30,269 nt of DNA from an uncultured Collinsella sp. (lineage in GTDB: Bacteria > Actinomycetota > Coriobacteriia > Coriobacteriales > Coriobacteriaceae): NCBI GenBank assembly GCA_900758885.1, contig CAAETD010000060.1:1-30269 (forward strand), read 5' to 3'. Shown here in pieces: positions 24,813 to 30,269 of the stretch. Every line of letters starts with the position of its first letter. The stretch's first letter is position 1. A program made the position numbers and the translations under genes. The notes below the pieces were generated by a model that saw only the letters and a program-made list of their open reading frames with translations, searched no databases and was not told where the DNA came from.

Positions 24813-24914
24813 CCTTGAGGCGATTTTTACGTCCCTTTACACGCCGTTCACATCGCCCCCAAACTCCTCCCACCCACGGTACACACGGCCCACCACCGCG
24901 TCGGTGTCTGGCGA

Positions 24915-24981
24915 AAAATGGGACGGGCCCCAGATTGCCCATGCGCGCAAAAGTGCGTCTCGGCAATCTGGGGCCCATCCC
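24915..24981 (-). terminator. Very strong terminator of the pyrG-xerD transcript
   Basis: Fifteen-base perfect arms (24925-24939 and 24962-24976, beginning GGGCCCCAGATTGCC) are extended by four more pairs beyond one mismatch, and an inner CGCA/TGCG stem sits in the loop. On the minus strand the hairpin is followed by ATTTTT. It lies 36 bases past the xerD stop codon. Confidence 0.85.
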
Positions 24982-25016
24982 CTTTAATATTTATAAATAT
25001 GCAGGTCAGCGAGGTG

Positions 25017-25958
25017 CTAGCGATGTGCCAGCGGATGCGCCGCCAGATAGACCTCGGTCAGTTGCGTGCGGTCGACATGCGTGTAGACCTGCGTGGTCGA
25101 AATATCGGCATGGCCCAAAATCTCCTGCAGCACACGCAGGTCGGCACCGCCCGCGAGCATGTGGGTGGCAAAGGAGTGGCGCAGGGTGTGGGGGTGGAGC
25201 CCCACCAGCCCCACCTGGCGCCCGTACCGCTCGCATATCGCATGCACGCCCTGGCGCGACAGGCGACGTCCGTTCTTATTTAAAAAGACCGCCGAGGTCT
25301 CGGTTCCGCGGGCATGGGCCGCCAAGCGAGAACGCCCCTCAGTTACATAAAGCGTCAGAGCTCGCGCCGCGCTTCCTACCAGCGGGGACAGGCGTTCCTT
25401 CGAGCCCTTACCACGAACGAGCACAAACCCGTCATCGATATGGATATCGCCCACATCGAGCCCAACCAGCTCACTCACGCGCAAGCCGCAACCGTAAAGC
25501 ACTTCCAAGATGGCATGATCGCGCAGCCCCATCTCGCCCTCGGGAAAGTCTTGATCGAGCAGTGCCGAGACATCCTCCACCGAAAGGTATTCCGGCAGGC
25601 GATCTGCCTTTTTGGGCAGGCGCAACGCCGCCGTCGGGTTTTGGGCCACGGCCCCATCGCGCACCAAAAAGGCATGCAGGCCCTTCACGGCAGCAAGCGC
25701 GCGCTCCACCGAGGCGTCGGAATAGCCTCCGTCGCGGCGATCGGCAACAAAGCCCTCCACGACCTGACGGCTCACATCTTCAAAAGACGCAACGTCAGCC
25801 CGCTCCAGATAGGCGCAGTACGTCGTCAGGTCACGACGGTAGGCCGCAATCGTATTGCGCGCCAAACCCCGCTCGACCGCAAGGTAATCGAGATACTCCC
25901 CCGCCACCACAGCGAGCGACGAGGGAGTAGCTTCGGTATGTTCTTGGTTCTCCGGCAC
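25017..25958 (-). CDS. xerD: Tyrosine recombinase XerD
   Basis: The product has 313 residues. It has an N-terminal SAM-like core-binding domain (about 14-105) and a C-terminal catalytic domain. The complete active site is visible: Arg160 (CGLRVSEL), Lys184 (GKGSKER), His257 and Arg260 (HTLRHSFATH), His283 (GHADISTTQ) and Tyr292 nucleophile (VYTHV). Spacing agrees with XerD, which with XerC resolves chromosome dimers at dif. The gene starts at GTG two bases after the pyrG stop and is a housekeeping recombinase in conserved context, not an element-borne integrase. No dif site was recognised. Confidence 0.93.
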   Translation of the reverse strand: MPENQEHTEATPSSLAVVAGEYLDYLAVERGLARNTIAAYRRDLTTYCAYLERADVASFEDVSRQVVEGFVADRRDGGYSDASVERALAAVKGLHAFLVRDGAVAQNPTAALRLPKKADRLPEYLSVEDVSALLDQDFPEGEMGLRDHAILEVLYGCGLRVSELVGLDVGDIHIDDGFVLVRGKGSKERLSPLVGSAARALTLYVTEGRSRLAAHARGTETSAVFLNKNGRRLSRQGVHAICERYGRQVGLVGLHPHTLRHSFATHMLAGGADLRVLQEILGHADISTTQVYTHVDRTQLTEVYLAAHPLAHR

Positions 25959-25960
25959 CC

Positions 25961-27622
25961 TTAGTCCGTAGCGAGGTTCTTGGGCGTCACCTGCAGACGA
26001 TCGACGCCCTCATGCTGGCCGATCGAGGCGCGCACGAACTCGCGGAACAGCGGCTGCGGGTTGGTCGGGCGGCTCTTGAACTCGGGATGAGCCTGGGTTG
26101 CCACATACCACGGATGCACGTCGCGCGGCAGCTCGACCATCTCGACCAGGCGCTCGTCGGGCGAAAGACCCGAGATAACCAGACCAGCGCCCTCGAGCTG
26201 GTCACGGAAGGCGTTGTTGAACTCAAAGCGGTGACGGTGACGCTCGTAGACGAGCTCCTCGCCATATGCCTCGCGCGCGAGGGTATCGGCGGCAAGCTTG
26301 CACGGATAGGCACCCAGACGCATGGTGCCGCCCTTCTCGGTCACGTCCTCCTGCGAGCTCATCAGGTCGATGACACTATACGGGCCATCAGGATCGAACT
26401 CGGAAGAGCTGGCGCCGGCAAGGCCGACCACGTTGCGGGCAAATTCGCACACGGCCACCTGCATACCCAGGCAAATGCCCAGATACGGAATCTTGTGCTC
26501 GCGGGCGAACTCGGCCGCGAGGATCTTGCCCTCCAGGGCGCGCTTGCCAAAGCCGCCAGGGACCAAGATGCCCGAGGCGTCACCCAGGACCTCGGAGACG
26601 TTCTGCTCGTCGAGGCTCTCGCCATCGACCAGCTGCACGTCAACGTGGCGATCGTAGAACACGCCCGCATGGTGCAGGGCCTCGATAACCGACAGGTAGG
26701 CATCGGGCAGCTGCGTATACTTGCCCACGACGGCGATCTTCACCTTGTCGGCGTGCTGGTTGGCATGGTTCTGCTTGCGCAGGAACTCGTTCCACTGACT
26801 CATGTCGCGCTCACGCGGGTCCAGACCCAGACGCTCGCAAATGCGCAGGTCAAAGTCCTGCTCGGCAAGCAGCTGCGGAACATCGTAAATGCTCGCGCAG
26901 TCCTCGTTGGTAAAGACACAATCGGTGTCGACGTCGCAGAAGCTTGCGATCTTTCCGCGGATAGCGTCATCGATATGGTGGTCGGAGCGCAGCACGATGA
27001 TATCGGGCTGGATGCCAAAGCTGCGGAGCTCCTTGACGGAATGCTGCGTGGGCTTGGTCTTGACCTCGTGGGCGGCGGCGATATAGGGAACGAGCGACAC
27101 GTGGATGTAGCAGACGTTCTCGGGGCCGGCCTCCTTGCGGTACTGACGGATGGCCTCGACAAACGGTTGGGACTCGATGTCGCCGATCGTGCCGCCCAGC
27201 TCGGTGATGACTACATCGGAACCGGTCTGCTCCTCGATGCGGCGGAACTTGTCCTTAATGGCATTGGTGACGTGAGGAATCACCTGCACGGTACCGCCCA
27301 AAAAGTCGCCGCGACGCTCGCGGGCGATCAAGCTCTTATAGATGGCGCCGGTCGTAAAGTTGGAATCGCGGGTCAGGTTCTCATCAATAAAGCGCTCGTA
27401 ATGACCCAGGTCCAGGTCGGACTCGTAACCATCCTCGGTAACGAAGACCTCACCATGCTGGAAGGGGCTCATGGTACCGGGGTCGACGTTCAGATACGGA
27501 TCAGCCTTCTGCATCGTTACTTTGTAGCCACGCGACTTGAGCAGACGGCCAAGCGAGGCCGCGGTGATACCCTTGCCCAGAGACGAAACCACGCCACCGG
27601 TTACGAACACATGCTTGGTCAT
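25961..27622 (-). CDS. pyrG: CTP synthase PyrG
   Basis: The 553-residue enzyme converts UTP, ATP and glutamine to CTP. The N-terminal synthetase domain has the P-loop region VTGGVVSSLGKG (7-18) and DPYLNVDPGTMSP; the C-terminal class I glutamine amidotransferase domain has Cys384 in GICLGMQ, with His512 and Glu514 in HPEF completing the triad. Length and motifs are standard. AGG lies about nine bases before the ATG. It is followed directly by xerD. Confidence 0.98.
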   Translation of the reverse strand: MTKHVFVTGGVVSSLGKGITAASLGRLLKSRGYKVTMQKADPYLNVDPGTMSPFQHGEVFVTEDGYESDLDLGHYERFIDENLTRDSNFTTGAIYKSLIARERRGDFLGGTVQVIPHVTNAIKDKFRRIEEQTGSDVVITELGGTIGDIESQPFVEAIRQYRKEAGPENVCYIHVSLVPYIAAAHEVKTKPTQHSVKELRSFGIQPDIIVLRSDHHIDDAIRGKIASFCDVDTDCVFTNEDCASIYDVPQLLAEQDFDLRICERLGLDPRERDMSQWNEFLRKQNHANQHADKVKIAVVGKYTQLPDAYLSVIEALHHAGVFYDRHVDVQLVDGESLDEQNVSEVLGDASGILVPGGFGKRALEGKILAAEFAREHKIPYLGICLGMQVAVCEFARNVVGLAGASSSEFDPDGPYSVIDLMSSQEDVTEKGGTMRLGAYPCKLAADTLAREAYGEELVYERHRHRFEFNNAFRDQLEGAGLVISGLSPDERLVEMVELPRDVHPWYVATQAHPEFKSRPTNPQPLFREFVRASIGQHEGVDRLQVTPKNLATD

Positions 27623-27654
27623 ATTGAGTTACCTGCGCTTCCCGTAGAAGTTGT

Positions 27655-27663
27655 TTATCCACA
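27655..27663 (+). promoter_or_regulatory. Consensus DnaA box in the pyrG leader
   Basis: TTATCCACA, the classic DnaA 9-mer, lies 32 bases upstream of the pyrG start codon, between the predicted transcription start and the gene. A single 9-mer may occur by chance in a window this size. Confidence 0.3.
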
Positions 27664-27680
27664 TCTTACGGGTCTTCATT

Positions 27681-27709
27681 GTAATACTCGCGCCGCGGAC
27701 CGTTCGCAA
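27681..27709 (-). promoter_or_regulatory. Candidate pyrG promoter
   Basis: On the minus strand -35 TTGCGA (27709-27704) and -10 TATTAC (27686-27681) are 17 bases apart, each matching four of six consensus bases. It lies between the upstream gene's terminator and pyrG. The leader does not begin with the G-run used for pyrG attenuation in Bacillus. Confidence 0.45.
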
Positions 27710-27743
27710 TTTTTCTCGCGTGAGATTGCATTTCTCAATCTTG

Positions 27744-27775
27744 AAACAAAACGCCGCCCGGTTTCCCAGGCGGCG
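27744..27775 (-). terminator. Rho-independent terminator of the winged-helix gene
   Basis: On the minus strand CGCCGCCTGG and CCGGGCGGCG pair around a short A-rich loop and run into TTTTGTTT, 26 bases past the stop codon. Confidence 0.9.
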
Positions 27776-27800
27776 TCGCTATGGCAAGGGTTACATGCTG

Positions 27801-28139
27801 CTATCGCTCAGAAACCTCGTCCTCAAGCATTTCTTGAACGAGCATGCCGGTACGGACGCCCTCAAGATACCACTCGCCACGTTCGGTGAGGCAAATGCCA
27901 TTTGCAAGCTGACCGCCGTCGTCGCTATAACGCGAGACGACATCAATCATGCCTTCGGAATCCAAGCGATCGATTGCGGCGCGGGCACGATACGGCGAAA
28001 CCCCCACGCGCTCGGCAAGCGTTTTGCGCGAGAAACCATACGGCCCGCCATTGTCTTCGGTTTGCTGGTCGATCTCCATCAACACCAGCACCTCGACACG
28101 CTTCATATCGTTGACACTCGCACGACCCTTGCCCGCCAT
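27801..28139 (-). CDS. Small winged-helix/MarR-like DNA-binding protein
   Basis: A 112-residue protein with a helix-turn-helix: FSRKTLAERVGVSPYRARAAIDRLDSEGMIDVVSRY (about 35-70) followed by a wing-like strand pair and a C-terminal helix, possibly for dimerisation. It resembles small MarR/GntR-type regulators, but I cannot name a family or ligand. GAGGAGG five bases before the ATG at 28139 decides the start; an in-frame ATG at 28193 lacks one. It is a single-gene unit with its own terminator. A TACAAT hexamer (28262-28257) may be its -10 box. Target genes are unknown. Confidence 0.75.
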   Translation of the reverse strand: MAGKGRASVNDMKRVEVLVLMEIDQQTEDNGGPYGFSRKTLAERVGVSPYRARAAIDRLDSEGMIDVVSRYSDDGGQLANGICLTERGEWYLEGVRTGMLVQEMLEDEVSER

Positions 28140-28327
28140 AGCAGCCTCCTCAAACCGAGCACGAGCATCTAACGCGCCGTGCGCGACCGACACACCTCAC
28201 GATGGCAGGTAATATCCATCATGCGGCATCCCGCTAAGGATGAAACAGTTACGGTTATTGTATACCGCTCAAATTGTTTCTAGGCAGGTAAACAGCTATT
28301 TTTCGCCGAAATAGGCGCTTTATTGAT
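28140..28327. other. Spacer upstream of the winged-helix gene
   Basis: This contains a possible -10 element TACAAT for the winged-helix gene and an inverted repeat CTATTT/AAATAG (28297-28315). I see no gene or RNA in it. Confidence 0.4.
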
Positions 28328-28362
28328 CAAAAAGCCGTACCGGGCGCTAACCCGATACGGCC
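28328..28362 (-). terminator. Rho-independent terminator of the DUF1846 gene
   Basis: On the minus strand GCCGTATCGGG and CCCGGTACGGC pair around a 6-base loop and run into TTTTTGAT, 34 bases past the stop codon. Confidence 0.88.
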
Positions 28363-28395
28363 AAAATGCAATGCAATTACCGCGGTGCTTCAAAC

Positions 28396-29877
28396 TTAGC
28401 GATGGAAGAAACCGCGGCGCTCAAACTTGGGCTCGCAGCACACGTTGATACCCAGTTTGCGCAGTACCGTCTCGTCCGTCGGCGAGATAATCACGCTAAA
28501 GAAGGCATCACAACCGCGCAGCTGCTCCAGGCCCGAAAGGACGCGAGCGGCCGTCTCACTCGTGGCCGAGGTGATCGACAGCGCCATAAGCGTCTCATCG
28601 GTGTGGAGGCGCGGGTTTTTGCTGCCCAGGAAATGCGTCTTGAGCTTGCTGATGGGCTCGATCGCTTCATCGCTAATGACCTCGAGCTCAAGGTCGACGC
28701 CCGAGACATGCTTGAGGGCGTTCATAATGAGCGAACTTGCGGCGCCCAGGCGCGTGGAGGTCTTACCGGTCACCACGGAGCCATCGGGCATGACCATGGC
28801 ACCCACGGGACCACCCGTCAGCTGCTCCCTGGTGAGGGCCGCCGAGCGCGCCGGTGAGTAGTTCTTATCGATGCCGGCTTTCTTCATAATAATCTTGAGA
28901 CGGTCGACTTGCTCATCGCCCACGCCGGTACGGCGCACATTTTCGACCGCGGTAAAGTAGCGGCGGACGATCTCCATCTTGGAAGCGTCGCGGCAGGCAT
29001 CGTCATCGGTGATGGCAAAGCCGACCATATTGACGCCCATGTCGGTGGGGCTCTGGTAGGGGCTCTTGCCCAGGATCTTTTCCATCAGAGCACGGACCAC
29101 CGGGAAGGCCTCGACGTCACGGTTGTAGTTGACCGTGGTCTTGTTGTAGGCCTCCAAGTGGAAGGAGTCGATGATATTGGCATCGTCGAGGTCAGCCGTG
29201 GCGGCCTCATAGGCGATGTTGACCGGATGCGTGAGGGGAAGGTTCCAGACCGGGAAGGTCTCGAACTTGGCATAGCCGGCGGCCGTGCCATGCTTGTGCT
29301 CGTGATAGAGCTGAGACAGGCAGGTGGCAAGCTTGCCCGAGCCAGGACCGGGGGCAGTGACCACGACGAGCGGTCGGGTGGTCTCGACAAACTCATTCTT
29401 GCCGTAGCCATCGTCGGACACGATCAGATCGACATCGTGCGGATACCCCTCGATGGGATAGTGCAGCTTGGCGGGAATACCGAGCGCGTTCAGGCGGTTG
29501 CGGAACACATCGGCAGCAGGCTGGCCGGCGTACTGGGTGATGACCACAGCCGCGACAGCAAAGCCGTTGCCGCGGAACAGGTCAACCAGGCGCAGCACAT
29601 CCTCGTCATAGGTAATGCCGAGGTCACCACGAGCCTTGTTTTTCTCGATGTGGTTCGCGTTGATCGCGATGATAACCTCGACATCGTCGGCGATGCTCTT
29701 GAGCATGCGGAACTTGCTGTCCGGTTCAAAACCCGGCAGCACGCGGCTCGCATGATAGTCATCGAACAGCTTACCGCCAAACTCCAAATAGAGCTTGCCA
29801 CCAAACTGCGAGATGCGCTCCTTAATGTGAGCAGCCTGCAGCTCGATATACTTCGCGTTGTCGAAACCCTGGCGCAT
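28396..29877 (-). CDS. DUF1846 (UPF0371) family protein of unknown function
   Basis: A 493-residue cytoplasmic protein that matches the conserved DUF1846 family throughout: YLEFGGKLFDDYHASRVLPG near the N-terminus, EVIIAINANHIEKNK, ITQYAGQPAA, and a P-loop-like APGPGSGKLATCLSQLYHEH around 180-200, then TFPVWNLPL HPVN, YNRDVEAFP and GVNMVGFAITDDD. The loop suggests nucleotide binding, but no reaction is established to my knowledge. The ATG at 29877 is chosen because GGAG lies six bases upstream and the conserved region begins there; an ATG at 29901 is open but lacks a site. It is a single-gene unit with a consensus TATAAT upstream and its own terminator. Confidence 0.9.
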   Translation of the reverse strand: MRQGFDNAKYIELQAAHIKERISQFGGKLYLEFGGKLFDDYHASRVLPGFEPDSKFRMLKSIADDVEVIIAINANHIEKNKARGDLGITYDEDVLRLVDLFRGNGFAVAAVVITQYAGQPAADVFRNRLNALGIPAKLHYPIEGYPHDVDLIVSDDGYGKNEFVETTRPLVVVTAPGPGSGKLATCLSQLYHEHKHGTAAGYAKFETFPVWNLPLTHPVNIAYEAATADLDDANIIDSFHLEAYNKTTVNYNRDVEAFPVVRALMEKILGKSPYQSPTDMGVNMVGFAITDDDACRDASKMEIVRRYFTAVENVRRTGVGDEQVDRLKIIMKKAGIDKNYSPARSAALTREQLTGGPVGAMVMPDGSVVTGKTSTRLGAASSLIMNALKHVSGVDLELEVISDEAIEPISKLKTHFLGSKNPRLHTDETLMALSITSATSETAARVLSGLEQLRGCDAFFSVIISPTDETVLRKLGINVCCEPKFERRGFFHR

Positions 29878-29916
29878 ATATGGCTCCCGTCCCGTTTCCA
29901 TTTAATGTTCTAGGCG

Positions 29917-29922
29917 ATTATA
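29917..29922 (-). promoter_or_regulatory. -10 box of the DUF1846 gene
   Basis: A perfect TATAAT lies 40 bases upstream of the start codon on the minus strand. No good -35 hexamer is found at the standard distance. Confidence 0.45.
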
Positions 29923-29984
29923 ACGGAGCAGACCCTCCCCAACGCCCAAGCAATCAACTGGCACCAACCAAACACGCCATCGAT

Positions 29985-30053
29985 AAGTTGCGGTGAAATA
30001 GTTCCCGTTTAACCCCTCAAGACGGCCAAACAGGAACTATTCCACCGCAACTT
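29985..30053. repeat. Long inverted repeat in the divergent intergenic region
   Basis: Arms of 21 bases (29985-30005 and 30033-30053) match except at one position. After a further mismatch the stem continues with GTTT/AAAC. Left arm begins AAGTTGCGGTG; right arm ends CACCGCAACTT. It lies between divergent genes, where no terminator is needed, so a dispersed palindromic repeat or mobile miniature element is more likely. The rest of the 325-base region 29878-30202 shows no coding signal. Confidence 0.8.
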
Positions 30054-30202
30054 CCCCTTTTGGCGCAAAGTAATCTGACCCCTTTGCACCAACAGCAGAA
30101 ACGTTGCGGGCAGAGAACGGACAGCGAACAGGCACCAGAGCGAGCAAGCTGTCCCCCTGCAGCAACAATGGCAGCGCCGCAGGTAGAGGACGGACAGACA
30201 CT

Positions 30203-30269
30203 ATGACCCAATCCGAGGGCACGGAAACGACAGGAGCCCCCGCTCGTGACCGCGGGTCGGGGCTGCGAC
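30203..30269 (+). CDS. Possible start of a plus-strand gene, cut off by the window end
   Basis: An ATG opens a frame to the window edge (22 codons, MTQSEGTETTGAPARDRGSG...), with AGAGGA 12 bases upstream, somewhat far. The hydrophilic Thr/Glu/Arg-rich start resembles the cytoplasmic tail of a membrane protein, but this is only a guess. A GC-rich inverted repeat (AGCCCC...GGGGCT) lies in the same stretch, so the region could instead hold a hairpin of a gene beyond the edge. Confidence 0.35.
   Translation, partial: MTQSEGTETTGAPARDRGSGLR

Larger units (their letters stand above)
24554..25016 (-). promoter_or_regulatory. mraZ/dcw control region (463 bases, no gene)
   Basis: This non-coding stretch separates xerD from mraZ. 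From the gene outward it contains the ribosome binding site, a GCGGGG/CCCCGC hairpin in the leader, the mraZ promoter whose spacer is a palindrome, a G-tract cluster, a 20-base inverted repeat (24733-24752), a palindromic element shared with the ftsZ leader (24797-24812) and the xerD terminator. No frame here looks coding. Confidence 0.8.

Noticed and set aside
25017..25958. Tyrosine recombinase as a sign of an integrated mobile element
   Set aside because: It has XerD architecture and full active-site spacing, lies two bases from pyrG in a conserved housekeeping context, and no attachment repeats or other element genes are present.
27623..27700. pyrG attenuation by an initial G-run as in Bacillus
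   Set aside because: The predicted transcript start has no run of G residues and no terminator lies between the promoter and pyrG.
26012..27889. Long open frame of 625 codons on the plus strand
   Set aside because: It is antisense to pyrG and its upstream terminator, with no recognisable domain or ribosome binding site.
30017..30222. Two overlapping minus-strand open frames of about 60 codons at the right edge
   Set aside because: They are Cys/Arg/Ser-rich, run across one arm of the inverted repeat, overlap each other in different frames and have no ribosome binding site.

Overview
The window looks like a chromosomal segment of a high-GC Gram-positive bacterium, most likely a member of the Coriobacteriia close to Collinsella. 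That assignment is inference. It rests on GC-rich codon use, a cell-wall/division (dcw) cluster without ftsA but with sepF, yggT and divIVA, and adjacent pyrG-xerD genes. From about 870 to 29880 every recognisable gene lies on the minus strand. Only a nitroreductase gene at the left edge and a possible truncated gene at the right edge are on the plus strand. I see no rRNA, tRNA, CRISPR array, insertion sequence or prophage gene.

Reading along the minus strand (right to left), the first genes are a DUF1846 gene of unknown role (29877-28396), a small winged-helix regulator (28139-27801), pyrG for CTP synthase (27622-25961) and xerD (25958-25017), which ends at a very strong hairpin terminator. 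A 463-base non-coding region follows. It holds a good mraZ promoter and a dense set of palindromes, G-tracts and repeated hairpins. The dcw operon then runs mraZ-rsmH-ftsL-ftsI-murF-mraY-murD-ftsW-murG-murC-murB-ftsQ, followed by ftsZ with its own leader and terminator. No murE lies between ftsI and murF or anywhere else in the window.

After ftsZ comes the set of genes that usually trails ftsZ in Gram-positives (yfiH/ylmD, yggS/ylmE, sepF/ylmF, yggT/ylmG, divIVA). Here it is split: a complete phosphate-uptake operon, pstS-pstC-pstA-pstB-phoU, sits between yfiH and yggS. The pstS start codon overlaps the yfiH stop codon. A hairpin separates phoU from yggS-sepF-yggT-divIVA, and a clean terminator ends divIVA. 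The yggT reading frame appears to start at a non-standard codon.

The genes fit together as follows. MurB, MurC, MurD, MurF, MraY and MurG make lipid II. FtsW and FtsI polymerise and crosslink it at the septum. FtsQ and FtsL scaffold them, and FtsZ with its membrane anchor SepF forms the ring. DivIVA marks poles and septa. MraZ and RsmH head the operon. XerD resolves chromosome dimers at division.

The points most worth checking are the pst operon embedded in the division locus, the mraZ control region, the non-canonical yggT start, the missing murE, and repeat or hairpin elements at both window edges. I found no wholly new multi-gene system.
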